DNA from: Sporosarcina sp. E16_8
GTDB lineage: Bacteria; Bacillota; Bacilli; Bacillales_A; Planococcaceae
Assembly (NCBI RefSeq): GCF_017347095.1
Contig: NZ_JADPRZ010000003.1
Coordinates: 1 to 64,000, forward strand
Direction: 5' to 3'
Length of the DNA: 64,000 nt
Shown: positions 17,526 through 26,181 of the stretch, in pieces
How positions within the stretch are numbered: position 1 is the first letter of the stretch
Layout of the letters: each line of letters opens with the position of its first letter
The notes under the pieces: model-generated
The model's database searches: none
Told to the model about the DNA's origin: nothing
Seen by the model: only the letters and a program-made list of their open reading frames with translations
Program-made: the position numbers and the translations under genes

Positions 17526-17700
17526 TTAAGATTTGACGGGAACGAGCACGAGTATGTTATCAATTGTATAAGTACATTTGGATTGGCGCAGTAAACAGTA
17601 TGCACGGAATGATACCTCACCTACTTGGAGTACATTAATTCTTTGCTTGCAGATTGTATCGTCCTTTGCTATATACATTATATTCAACAGACGTAATTAA
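17526..17700 (-). pseudogene. decayed paralogue of the 71-aa gene at 12449
   Basis: VLQVGEVSFRAY and TYTIDNILVLVPV repeat the protein encoded at 12449-12664. The equivalent of its N-terminus (TSVEYN) is present upstream but in another frame and without ATG. A 50-codon frame from ATG 17678 remains open to 17526. Confidence 0.6.
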
Positions 17701-17983
17701 TCCACTAAGCACACTTGTTCCCTACACTTCATTAGCATATAGAACTATCGTTCTCATTGCAAGTGGATAGTAGAAATTATTAACTATTACCAAATAAGCT
17801 TTGCCCCTGAAGGTCACGGATGACCACTTCTACATTTCTCAAAATACGTTAAGTGTTTCTGTTGTCCGCTACCCCATTGAAATTTCCGTTAATTTTTTCC
17901 TCCTTGATGTTTGATAAAGTGTAATATAGGTTATTGTAAAGACTATAGCAAAAAATTAAACTACTAAATAGGAGATGGACAGT

Positions 17984-18238
17984 ATGAGTTTCATTTGGTT
18001 TTTAATTATTGGCGGGATTATCGGTTGGCTTGCAGGTATGATTTTAGGTAAAGATATCCCAGGTGGAATTATTGGTAATATTATTGCTGGTATTATAGGT
18101 GCGTGGATTGGTGGAATGTTACTTGGAAGTTGGGGTCCTAAAATTTCTGATTTCTACATAATCCCTGCTTTCATTGGTGCGATTATACTTGTGTTCATTT
18201 TGAGCCTTATTATGAAATCAATGCGTAAAGGTTCGTAA
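17984..18238 (+). CDS. GlsB/YeaQ/YmgE family membrane protein
   Basis: 84 aa, three hydrophobic segments, glycine-rich (IIGGIIGWLAGMILGKDIPG, NIIAGIIGAWIGGMLLG). Typical transglycosylase-associated small stress membrane protein. ATG 17984 has GGAG 9 nt upstream; an ATG three codons earlier touches the site. Terminator at 18327. Confidence 0.85.
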   Translation: MSFIWFLIIGGIIGWLAGMILGKDIPGGIIGNIIAGIIGAWIGGMLLGSWGPKISDFYIIPAFIGAIILVFILSLIMKSMRKGS

Positions 18239-18326
18239 TGGTAAATAGTTCTTTCAGTTTATTTCTATATGTTTAAGTGAATCTTATGTATGCAACAATA
18301 AATGGTGACTGTCTATATAATAGATA

Positions 18327-18366
18327 AAGCAACCTACACAGAAAATGTGGACAGGTTGCTTTTTCT
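18327..18366 (+). terminator. intrinsic terminator
   Basis: AAGCAACCT (18327-18335) and AGGTTGCTT (18353-18361) followed by TTTTC. Confidence 0.85.
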
Positions 18367-18437
18367 TTGTTCATATTTACTATTCACGTTTATCAACAAT
18401 AATTTTTAGCGCAAACGCTTGTCAGCCTTTAAATTCG

Positions 18438-18645
18438 TTACCCATTTAGTTGCAATCGCACCATCTTAAATTGCGCTGGATAAGAACTGCTCTTAAGCCG
18501 TTTTAATCGTTGCTGAACTTGGTTATTCAGCTCTTTCAATTTAGCTTCCAATCCATTCTTTGACCGACCGAGTACGACCTTCTTCAATGATTCTATGCGG
18601 ACAAATCTTTCCACTCCACAATTCAGCGGAATGGTCGCTTTTCAT
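18438..18645 (-). pseudogene. frameshifted small gene
   Basis: From ATG 18645 the frame reads MKSDHSAELWSGKICPHRII and ends early. A second frame continues with LKELNNQVQQRLKRLKSSSY to TAA at 18438. Joining the two with one frameshift gives a ~68-aa basic protein. No family recognised. Confidence 0.4.
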
Positions 18646-18724
18646 TTAATCCAGATACAGCCAATTTTTGCTAATTCATTATAATTATTGTAACATGGTA
18701 TTATTACCCATTAGGAGGGTTCCA

Positions 18725-18922
18725 TTGAAAAAGTTAAATGTCATAAATCCTAGCCTTCTAAGTACCGTTAACTATAGATGGTATCAACGAGGGTGGTTTA
18801 TTATTTTAGTTATTTTAACCATACCGACAAACTATGGTTTTTCTATTATGCTCGCGGCCTTTCTTGTTTTTTCGCGGAACAGATTCAGAAAAAATGTGGC
18901 TAATGCCACAAACTCGAAGTAG
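18725..18922 (+). CDS. small membrane protein
   Basis: 65 aa with a hydrophobic stretch at ~23-50 (GWFIILVILTIPTN, FSIMLAAFLVF) flanked by aromatic/basic residues and a basic C-terminus. TTG at 18725 follows AGGAGGG by 5 nt, a strong site. No family recognised. Confidence 0.6.
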   Translation: MKKLNVINPSLLSTVNYRWYQRGWFIILVILTIPTNYGFSIMLAAFLVFSRNRFRKNVANATNSK

Positions 18923-18975
18923 ATGATAAAATAAAAAAGCGACCTACCCACAATCAAAAATGATCTAGTTGATAT

Positions 18976-19485
18976 TTATTTCAATCGTTTCTCGATTTCT
19001 TCTGTCGGAAAATAATCCATATCATATTCGTTTGTTTCCTTTTCAGAACGATTCATACTGATAGTTCCGATATCGACATATTCAATTGTCAGCACTTGCC
19101 ATCCTTCATGGTCTAGTAATTCGTCAGAAGCTTGGCTATATCTAGTTACAGCTAGAACGTCAGCTGAGAATAAATCATCCGGTGCCGTTTCGATGACTGC
19201 TTTAATTTCGACATCCTCTACAGATGCACTAACTAACTTGTCCTCTTCTCCCATCCCAGCGTCTTCTAGGATTTCTTTAACTTCCTCAGGCGTTATATAT
19301 TCATTCAGTTCTTTTTCAGGTTCGTCGATCTCCGTTTCAACTTCTTTATCTTCTGTATTAACTTGTGTTTGTATTTCTTCGACGTCATCCACCTTTGGAA
19401 TCAGTCCTGGTTCCTCTTTCGTGGAATCATTGCCACACGCCGTCAATAGTAGAATAGCTATGAATAAACATAATAATCTTTTCAA
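18976..19485 (-). CDS. lipoprotein of unknown function
   Basis: 169 aa. Signal peptide with lipobox LLTAC (Cys at ~17), then a very acidic linker (VDDVEEIQTQ, EDKEVETEIDEPEKEL) and a C-terminal ~95-residue domain. Anchored outside the membrane after lipidation. TTG start with GGGGGA upstream. No domain recognised. Confidence 0.8.
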   Translation of the reverse strand: MKRLLCLFIAILLLTACGNDSTKEEPGLIPKVDDVEEIQTQVNTEDKEVETEIDEPEKELNEYITPEEVKEILEDAGMGEEDKLVSASVEDVEIKAVIETAPDDLFSADVLAVTRYSQASDELLDHEGWQVLTIEYVDIGTISMNRSEKETNEYDMDYFPTEEIEKRLK

Positions 19486-19633
19486 CTTAAATCCCCCAAT
19501 ACTCTTTTAGTCCATTATACCTATTTCCGAATAAAAGGACACCTGCACATCCCCCCTGAAATGAATAAAATTGTTCATTAGTAAAGAAATCGATAGTATC
19601 TGCCGTTAACTAATTCTGCTGCTCCGGACGACA

Positions 19634-20000
19634 TCATTTTTTAAGCTCATTTTTAATTTGAGCGCGCGAAATGCCCAATTCGCTTTCAAGAGCCATATTA
19701 TATATCTTACTAAACTCATAAAGAGTGTCAGTTTCAAAGTTTTCACTAATGAATTTTATCCTGCACCACCTTTATCTTTTTCTCATAATCACTAATCTTC
19801 TTCCACCGCTTTTCACGTCTCGAAAACTCTTGATAAATAGGATCACTATGACCCACAGCCGCTTTCGGCATAGCTGCCTCCAATCCGAATTGAGCCGTGA
19901 AGTTACCGCCAACATCATTCAATCCCTCGCGCATGATCTACACGCTATTAATCATCTAGTGATAATCCTTCAACAATTGCTTAATCTGCTTCTCCATCAT
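19634..20000 (-). pseudogene. phage-type regulator-like gene, multiply broken
   Basis: Starts properly (ATG 20000 behind TAGGGGGCGGG) but has two in-frame TAG codons near the start and a frameshift near 19746. The restored product would read KQIKQLLKDYH, LNDVGGNFTAQFGLEAAMPK, DPIYQEFSRREKRWKKI and end ELGISRAQIKNELKK. The layout resembles late-gene regulators of Firmicute phages (ArpU/DUF722/DUF1492-like), though I am unsure which. Confidence 0.55.
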
Positions 20001-20015
20001 AAGCCCGCCCCCTAT

Positions 20016-20204
20016 TTATCGGTTACGAATTGCCCCATTCACCTGTTTATAGGTCTGTCGATTTTGTCCCATCAATTCTTGCCACTCCACACAGAACGAA
20101 CGTTCTACCAGATTCCACCTTGCCTTGGTACTCTTCTTTTCTACTTCGTCTGTACGAGCAGCTAGGAGTCCTAATTCAACCAGTTCACTTTGAAACGACT
20201 TCAT
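20016..20204 (-). CDS. hypothetical 62-aa phage-type protein
   Basis: MKSFQSELVELGLLAARTDE begins at ATG 20204, 8 nt behind AAGGAGTG. Charged, helical, with one Cys. It directly precedes the broken regulator-like gene on the same strand, as in a phage operon. Confidence 0.5.
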   Translation of the reverse strand: MKSFQSELVELGLLAARTDEVEKKSTKARWNLVERSFCVEWQELMGQNRQTYKQVNGAIRNR

Positions 20205-20319
20205 TTCCCTCACTCCTTCTGAAATGAAAAGAGAACTACAAATGACACAGAGCAATGCTGTAATCAATCGTTGTTCTCTGGCTGGCCAAGAGGATTTATT
20301 CTAATTCATTTGTATAAAC

Positions 20320-20696
20320 CAAGATTAAATTAATACAGTTGACCAGCTCAATAGCGAGCTTGTAGGGCGTGCTGCGACGCGCCTTGCAAGCTCGGGTTTC
20401 CCAAGGGAGCTGATCTAAATGAAAAATTGTTCCAAAGCCTATCCTCGACATCAGCGAGAGAGAATCATTCAAAGTAAATGGGCGATTCTAAAAGTTGTTC
20501 TGCAACGAGACGGCTAGTCCATGCCCGTGCGTGGGACATTAAGCAAAGGTAAAGTCCATTGTTCTTGTAGAATGTGCCGCTATGAGCAGTATCATGACAT
20601 TCCAAGAAACATAAAGCACAATTGGAAGCGATGTAGAAGGAAATAGACGTTTAAGTCTATTTCCATTTTTTAATGGTTTTTTTTCATTTCGCATAA
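20320..20696 (+). repeat. 390-bp repeat unit, copy 2 (broken ORF)
   Basis: Second copy of 11888-12277, same orientation. The leader arms GAGCTTG (20356-20362) and CAAGCTC (20387-20393) and the 3' stem GAAATAGAC/GTCTATTTC are retained, though the T run after the leader stem has become GTTTCCC. Confidence 0.9.
20419..20655 (+). pseudogene. broken copy of the 79-aa HCSC protein gene
   Basis: ATG 20419 follows AAGGGAG as in copy 1. Codon 33 is TAG (20515-20517), a 4-bp deletion shifts the frame after the HCSCRMC motif, and a third change creates another TAG. The Cys motif itself is unchanged. Confidence 0.85.
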
Positions 20697-21242
20697 TGTG
20701 TCGACTCCTTACCTACTAAATCTGCCAAGAAAATACCCTGACAATTACAATCGAGCGAACTCGTAACCACCACGAAACCAGTACGCTAAATTAGAATATA
20801 ACAAACTTTGTCTTCGACTCCCTATTAAATCAATTGAAGATGTATAGAAAATGGTGTGAAAAGATCATGCTCAGTTATGAGAAACGATGGACCGAAACCG
20901 ATTGGACGCATCAGTAAGAAAATAGGGATAAAGTCTATCCCCCACATGACTTAAGACATATCCACGCAAAAATTATGTTGAGTACATATATTCCACTAAA
21001 AACTATCCAAAATCGTTTAGGGAATACTCAAAGACGATTTTAAGTATGTATGACCACTCATTTAGAAACCTTGAAATCAAATTAGTCAAAGTCCATAGCA
21101 GTGCAGTCACCTTTTAAATTGGTGGAATATTTGGAGGATATTTTTATTTAAACGACTCAAAAGCCATGTGGTATAAGCATTGTTGCTACTATGAATAATT
21201 CCGTGCTATAATGGGAGCATTGTGAATTTAGGAGGATTTTGA
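20697..21242. other. decayed region upstream of ykpA
   Basis: Contains the recombinase remnant at 20942-21043, otherwise no frame with a ribosome site. The ykpA promoter presumably lies in the last 80 bp. Confidence 0.4.
20942..21043 (+). pseudogene. tyrosine recombinase (integrase) remnant
   Basis: Frame reads PHDLRHIHAKIMLSTYIPLK then TIQNRLGNTQRRF and stop. H-x-L-R-H is the conserved box II of tyrosine recombinases, and RLGN matches the RLGH(S) segment that follows it. The catalytic Tyr region and all upstream parts are lost. Indicates a former prophage or integrative element. Confidence 0.7.
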
Positions 21243-22859
21243 ATGATAGCAGTCAGTAATGTAAGTCTTCAATTCGGCGACCGCAAGCTATTTGAAGATG
21301 TGAATATACAGTTTAATCCGGGTCATTGTTATGGTCTAATTGGTGCAAACGGTGCGGGAAAATCGACATTCCTTAAAATATTGTCAGGTGAACTTGAACC
21401 ACAATCAGGAAATGTCATCATGAACAAAGACGAACGTCTTGCTATTTTGAAACAGAACCATTTCGAATACGAAGAAAGTGTCGTACTTGACACAGTTATA
21501 ATGGGCCACAAACGCCTATATGACATTATGATGGAGAAAAACGCCATCTATGCAAAAGAGGACTTCTCAGATGAGGACGGCATGCGCGCAGCTGAACTTG
21601 AAGGTGAATTTGGCGACTTGAACGGTTGGGAAGCTGAATCTGAATCAGCAATCCTTTTACAAGGACTTGGTCTTGCAGATGAATATCACCAACTGAAAAT
21701 GTCTGAACTAAACGGTTCTGATAAAGTGAAAGTGCTTCTTGCACAAGCTTTGTTTGGCAAGCCTGACGTTCTTCTTCTGGATGAGCCTACAAACTCACTT
21801 GATTTGAAAGCAATTCAATGGCTAGAAGAATTCCTTATGAACTTCGAAAATACTCTTATTGTTGTATCCCATGACCGTCACTTCTTAAACAAAGTTTGTA
21901 CGCAAATTGCGGATGTCGACTTCTCTAAAATCCAGATCTATCCAGGTAACTATGATTTCTGGTACGAGTCAAGCCAACTTGCACTGAGAATGTCACAAGA
22001 CCAAAATAAGAAAAAAGAAGAAAAAATTAAAGAGCTTCAAGCATTCGTAGCCCGCTTTAGTGCCAATGCTTCGAAATCTAAGCAAGCTACTTCACGTAAG
22101 AAAACGTTGGAAAAAATCGAATTGGATGATATTAAACCATCTTCAAGACGTTATCCTTTCGTCAACTTCCAAATGGGCCGTGAAATCGGAAATGATGTTC
22201 TAAGTATCCAAGATGTTAACAAAACACAAGATGGCAGAGTAATGCTTAAAGATGCTTCATTTACAATTGACAAAGAAGACAAAGTCATTCTTCTTGGAGA
22301 TCCTCTTGCAAAAACAGCACTCCTTCAACTGCTTGCTGGAGAGTCAGAGCCTGATTCTGGAGCTATCAAATGGGGAGTTACGACAACACATGCATACCTC
22401 CCTATCGATAACAGTAAGTACTTCCAAGGATCGGAAAACTCACTTGTTGATTGGTTACGTCAGTATTCACCGGACGACCAAACCGAGACATTCCTGCGTG
22501 GATTCCTTGGCCGTATGCTGTTTTCAGGTGATGAAGTGAACAAGAAACCATCCGTTTTATCCGGTGGAGAAAAAGTTCGCTGTATGCTTTCAAAAATGAT
22601 GCTGACAAGTTCAAACGTTCTTCTTCTGGATGAACCGATGAACCACTTGGACCTTGAATCAATTCAAGCACTTAACAACGGACTGATTTCATTCAAAGGC
22701 GCAATGATTTTCACATCACATGACCAACAATTCATCCAGACGGTAGCGAACCGAATCATTGAAATCCATGATGATGGTACAATCTTCGATAAATTGATGA
22801 ATTATGATGATTACCTAGAGTGGAAAGCACAACAAGAAAAACAAAATAAAAAGAAATAA
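21243..22859 (+). CDS. ykpA: ABC-F family ATPase, YkpA-like
   Basis: 538 aa with two ABC domains and no membrane segments. NBD1: GANGAGKST at 34-42, signature SELNGSDKV, Walker B LLLDEPTNSLDL. The linker is the charged ABC-F (PtIM) region. NBD2: a degenerate Walker A (GDPLAKTALL), intact signature LSGGEKVRC and DEPMNHLDL. B. subtilis YkpA also has a degenerate second Walker A by memory. ABC-F proteins act on the ribosome (EttA-like rescue or antibiotic protection). The His of the first DEPTNHLDL box is Ser here. Terminator follows at 22865. Confidence 0.92.
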   Translation: MIAVSNVSLQFGDRKLFEDVNIQFNPGHCYGLIGANGAGKSTFLKILSGELEPQSGNVIMNKDERLAILKQNHFEYEESVVLDTVIMGHKRLYDIMMEKNAIYAKEDFSDEDGMRAAELEGEFGDLNGWEAESESAILLQGLGLADEYHQLKMSELNGSDKVKVLLAQALFGKPDVLLLDEPTNSLDLKAIQWLEEFLMNFENTLIVVSHDRHFLNKVCTQIADVDFSKIQIYPGNYDFWYESSQLALRMSQDQNKKKEEKIKELQAFVARFSANASKSKQATSRKKTLEKIELDDIKPSSRRYPFVNFQMGREIGNDVLSIQDVNKTQDGRVMLKDASFTIDKEDKVILLGDPLAKTALLQLLAGESEPDSGAIKWGVTTTHAYLPIDNSKYFQGSENSLVDWLRQYSPDDQTETFLRGFLGRMLFSGDEVNKKPSVLSGGEKVRCMLSKMMLTSSNVLLLDEPMNHLDLESIQALNNGLISFKGAMIFTSHDQQFIQTVANRIIEIHDDGTIFDKLMNYDDYLEWKAQQEKQNKKK

Positions 22860-22864
22860 TGTTT

Positions 22865-22899
22865 AGCCGTTTCCCTTGATTGGGAAACGGCTATTTTTA
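22865..22899 (+). terminator. intrinsic terminator of ykpA
   Basis: AGCCGTTTCCC (22865-22875) and GGGAAACGGCT (22882-22892), then ATTTTT. Confidence 0.92.
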
Positions 22900-22991
22900 T
22901 CGATAAATGATGTTGAATTTGCGATTGGAATTCATACACATTCGTATGATATCCGCCGAAATGGGTATAACCAATAGAAAGGAGTGTTTTC

Positions 22992-23660
22992 ATGAGGAAA
23001 ATTAATCTTTTCATCTTTCTGTTAATAGCGGTCCTAGTCTTTTCAGGATGTTCGAAAAAACAACCGACTACCCTTGATAACTCAGGGTCAACTAATGGCA
23101 CAATTGGTGAAGATGTTGTCAAAGAAAGTGAAAGTGAGAAAGATGGGGAAATTTCTTTAACCGATCTTTTTCTACCGGATGGTTCAAAGGCACATTATAT
23201 AGGTGAAGGAAATGAATTTGCCGAACTTGATGTTGAAGTAACACGTCCGTTTGAAAATTATGTCGTCATCCATGAGAATAATGGCGGTTCCCTAGTCCGC
23301 CATATTTATAAAATCGAACCTGATAAAATAAGTATCTTGGACGAGAAGACGGTCGAATTAGTGAAAGATTTCCCTTCCCAGGCAGAACTGGATGCAATGA
23401 TTCCGACTGGCGTTTATCTTAAGAAACCCCTAAAAGTAGGAACAACATTTAATACGTGGACAATTGTTGAAATGGATACAACTGTCGATACACCGTACAA
23501 GAAGTTTGATCATGCTTTTGTTATCGAAATGAAGACGGATGACTTCGTCAACCGTAAATATTTCGTCGAAGGGTTTGGTGAAGTCAAACGAGAATCAATC
23601 ATGCAGACTGATGATGGTGAATTTATTGTTACCTCTATGTTGAAAACTGTCGACAAATAG
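22992..23660 (+). CDS. lipoprotein of unknown function
   Basis: 222 aa. Signal peptide with lipobox FSGC (Cys at ~20), a Ser/Asp-rich linker, then a domain from ~60 with LTDLFLPDGSKAHYIGEGNE and a C-terminal YFVEGFGEVKRESI, a pattern shared by Bacillus lipoproteins of unknown role. AAAGGAG before ATG. A hairpin near 23669-23700 probably ends the transcript. Confidence 0.8.
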   Translation: MRKINLFIFLLIAVLVFSGCSKKQPTTLDNSGSTNGTIGEDVVKESESEKDGEISLTDLFLPDGSKAHYIGEGNEFAELDVEVTRPFENYVVIHENNGGSLVRHIYKIEPDKISILDEKTVELVKDFPSQAELDAMIPTGVYLKKPLKVGTTFNTWTIVEMDTTVDTPYKKFDHAFVIEMKTDDFVNRKYFVEGFGEVKRESIMQTDDGEFIVTSMLKTVDK

Positions 23661-23712
23661 TGCGAATTAAAGAGGTGTCCCTAGTAAGGACGCCCCTTTA
23701 AATTGCATATAA

Positions 23713-23768
23713 ATTCACATCTTCCAAAAGGTACCGAGAATGACGATTACCTTTTGGAAGATGCGAAT
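23713..23768. repeat. 21-bp inverted repeat with 14-nt loop
   Basis: CATCTTCCAAAAGGTA (23718-23733) pairs perfectly with TACCTTTTGGAAGATG (23748-23763). The arms extend by ATTC/GAAT after one mismatch. Lies between convergent genes, without a U tail. Confidence 0.7.
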
Positions 23769-23792
23769 GCGTTTTTATTTCCAAGGCTTATC

Positions 23793-24089
23793 TTAGCAGA
23801 AAGCATAGGGCTTTCCGTCTTTCATTAAGATAACACCATGATACAGTTGGAGATCTTCATCACAGCCTTCACAAAAATTTATTTCGTCTTCAGTCCAAAA
23901 CACAAAAAAACAATCTTTTCTCATAGCTTCACGTTTATGCTTTTCTCGTAATTCACTAGTCAATTTATTAAAGTGCACCTCAGCAAGTGCTCTATCATCG
24001 AATGAATGGCGTGAACGGATAGTTTCTTCCCACTCCTCAAACATCCACCACGGCTCATAATCTGCTTTCATATAAATCACTTCATACAT
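23793..24089 (-). CDS. DUF1033 family protein
   Basis: 98 aa, cytosolic. Begins MYEVIYMKADYEPWWMFEEW, the hallmark of DUF1033. It contains a CEGC motif and an acidic core and ends CFC-free with a single terminal Cys. Found widely in Bacilli; no established function. Confidence 0.85.
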   Translation of the reverse strand: MYEVIYMKADYEPWWMFEEWEETIRSRHSFDDRALAEVHFNKLTSELREKHKREAMRKDCFFVFWTEDEINFCEGCDEDLQLYHGVILMKDGKPYAFC

Positions 24090-24290
24090 TTTCCATACCC
24101 CCTATGTAACTCTTAGTTGAATGCCCTTCATTTTAACAAACTCCCTCCTGAAGTCCAATTTATTGCTTCCGCTCAGAATTCAAATGGTAGGTGTCGATTG
24201 CCTTTATCGGGTATAATTGAACTACTGACATGAAACTTTATTCATTTTGAAACGTATAAAGTATAGGGTCAAAGGAGGTATGAATAATTC

Positions 24291-24947
24291 ATGAAGGAAG
24301 TCAAACAATTTTTCATTAGACACTTTATAACAGCTCCAATCAGTTTTGGGTCCTGGCTCTTCTTTGTTATGGGTGCAGGTATGAATATTTTTGCGGCTAC
24401 TGGTCTTTTGGTAGCGATTTACTTTGGCGGAACGTTTACCCTGAAGCAGATTCAACTTTCATCCAACTTAAAAAAACTCGGGATGTCCCGTTCTGAATAC
24501 AGTCATATAAAAGGTCAAATTACTGGTGCGAAAATGAAAATCAAACGATTGAATGGTCTTTATGGACAAGTTAGGTCAATTCAGGCATTTAGGCAACTTC
24601 ATGAAATGAGTAGCCTATCTAAAAGGATTCTTAATCTTGTTCGATCGAATCCTAAAAAGTTTTACGATGTAGAAAAGTTTTTCTATGCCCATCTTGATTC
24701 TGCAGTCGAATTGACTTCGAAATATGCGTTGCTTATCAACCAGCCATTGAAGGATAAAGAACTTCGCATGGCATTACAAAATACGCGTGAAACGCTTGGC
24801 GATGTTAGCAAGCAATTGGAACAAGACCTACGTAGCGTTTTGGCATCTGATATCAACCAGCTTCAAATGGAAATTGACTTTGTTGATGTATCCATGAATA
24901 ATAAAAAGCCGCTTCTTGAAATGAAAGGAGATCCACATAATGACTGA
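24291..24947 (+). CDS. xpaC: XpaC family membrane-associated protein
   Basis: 218 aa. Two hydrophobic segments near the N-terminus (~15-50: FITAPISFGSWLFFVMGAGM and the following ATGLLVAIYF), then a long helical cytosolic region. Matches B. subtilis XpaC (named for hydrolysis of an indolyl phosphate dye; true role unclear). Its end overlaps the telA start by 8 bp, the same pairing as B. subtilis xpaC-yaaN. AAAGGAGG upstream. Confidence 0.85.
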   Translation: MKEVKQFFIRHFITAPISFGSWLFFVMGAGMNIFAATGLLVAIYFGGTFTLKQIQLSSNLKKLGMSRSEYSHIKGQITGAKMKIKRLNGLYGQVRSIQAFRQLHEMSSLSKRILNLVRSNPKKFYDVEKFFYAHLDSAVELTSKYALLINQPLKDKELRMALQNTRETLGDVSKQLEQDLRSVLASDINQLQMEIDFVDVSMNNKKPLLEMKGDPHND

Positions 24948-26124
24948 AAATAACCCTATAAAAACAATTGATGATTTACTTGATAGTCCTTTTGATTTTC
25001 AAGAACCCCTTCTCCCAAAGGAAATGCAAACGGAAAAAAAAGAGGATGAAACGAGCATTAAACTAATCGACCGTCTAAATCCTGAGGAAAGAGAAAAGGC
25101 AAAAGTGCTTGCACAGCAAATTCCTGTCGGCAACTATGAAGCGATTATTACGTACGGTGCAAGTGCTCAAAGCGAGCTTTCGAAGTTCTCTACCCAAATG
25201 CTCGATCATGTTCAAGGCAAAGATATTGGACCGGTTGGAGATGTATTGAAGGATCTGATGAATAAGCTATCTGAAATAGATCCTGACGATTTATCAGACA
25301 AGAAGAAATCTGGGCTAAGCAGGTTATTTACTAAAGCAACGAGATCCGTTCAAGAGATGATGACAAAATATCAGAAACTTAGTACTCAAATTGACCGGAT
25401 TGGTATTCAACTTGAGCATTCAAAACGTGGACTTTTAGAGGATGTTAGAATGCTCGATAATTTGTACGATCAAAATAAAACCTATTTCCAAGCATTGAAT
25501 ATCTACATAGCTGCTGCAGAATTAAAACAGGATGAACTCGCCAACGAAATCATCCCTGAAATGCGCAGAAAAGCTGAGTTATCGAATGATCAAATGGCAT
25601 TCCAAGAAGTGAATGACATGGCACAATTCCTAGACAGGTTGGAAAAAAGGTTGTACGATTTGCAATTATCACGTCAAATTACTATTCAAAGTGCACCTCA
25701 AATCCGGATGATTCAACAGACAAACCAAACACTTGCGGAAAAAATCCAGTCATCCATTATGACATCCATTCCACTATGGAAAAATCAAATTGCAATTGCC
25801 TTGACCTTAAACCGTCAAATGAAAGCAGTAGAGTCCCAGAAACTTGTTACGAAAACGACAAATGACTTGCTTTTGAAAAACTCAGAAATGCTGAAAATCA
25901 ATTCAATTGAAACAGCAAAAGAGAATGAGCGTGGCATCATCGAAATTGATACGTTGAAAAAGACGCAAGAAAACTTGATTCAAACTATTGAAGAGACACT
26001 GATTATCCAAGCAGACGGTCGTGCAAAACGTAAAGCCGCTGAAATAGAAATCGGACGAATGGAAGATGAATTGAAACAGCGCCTCCTCGCTGTCCATGAA
26101 AAAACACAAAACCGCCCTATCTAG
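24940..26124 (+). CDS. yaaN: TelA/YaaN family protein (toxic anion resistance)
   Basis: 394 aa, almost entirely alpha-helical coiled coil, no signal peptide. Matches the TelA family, linked to tellurite, nisin and cell-envelope stress tolerance in other Firmicutes. C-terminal half with QTNQTLAEKIQSSIMTSIPL and WKNQIAIALTLNRQMKA is characteristic. Co-transcribed with xpaC. The stop codon lies inside the loop of the terminator hairpin. Confidence 0.88.
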   Translation: MTENNPIKTIDDLLDSPFDFQEPLLPKEMQTEKKEDETSIKLIDRLNPEEREKAKVLAQQIPVGNYEAIITYGASAQSELSKFSTQMLDHVQGKDIGPVGDVLKDLMNKLSEIDPDDLSDKKKSGLSRLFTKATRSVQEMMTKYQKLSTQIDRIGIQLEHSKRGLLEDVRMLDNLYDQNKTYFQALNIYIAAAELKQDELANEIIPEMRRKAELSNDQMAFQEVNDMAQFLDRLEKRLYDLQLSRQITIQSAPQIRMIQQTNQTLAEKIQSSIMTSIPLWKNQIAIALTLNRQMKAVESQKLVTKTTNDLLLKNSEMLKINSIETAKENERGIIEIDTLKKTQENLIQTIEETLIIQADGRAKRKAAEIEIGRMEDELKQRLLAVHEKTQNRPI

Positions 26125-26142
26125 GGGCGGTTTTGTGTTTTT
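26101..26142 (+). terminator. long terminator containing the telA stop codon
   Basis: AAAACACAAAACCGCCC (26101-26117) pairs with GGGCGGTTTTGTGTTTT downstream. The TAG stop (26122-26124) is in the loop. The stem has T runs on both strands, so it may also serve yojO from the other side. Confidence 0.9.
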
Positions 26143-26181
26143 ATTCCGTAATTCCGCGGGTTTATCCGTGATTCCCGGCCT

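Noticed and set aside
19193..19510. Ser-rich 105-codon frame on plus
   Set aside because: Antisense of the Glu/Asp-rich linker of the lipoprotein at 18976-19485.
11888..20696. The two 390-bp repeats as prophage attachment sites
   Set aside because: They contain a gene and are far longer than usual att cores; the integrase remnant lies outside the right copy, and no tRNA is adjacent.
21243..22859. Damaged second Walker A in ykpA as evidence of a pseudogene
   Set aside because: The rest of the protein is intact, and as I recall the B. subtilis orthologue has a degenerate motif at the same place.
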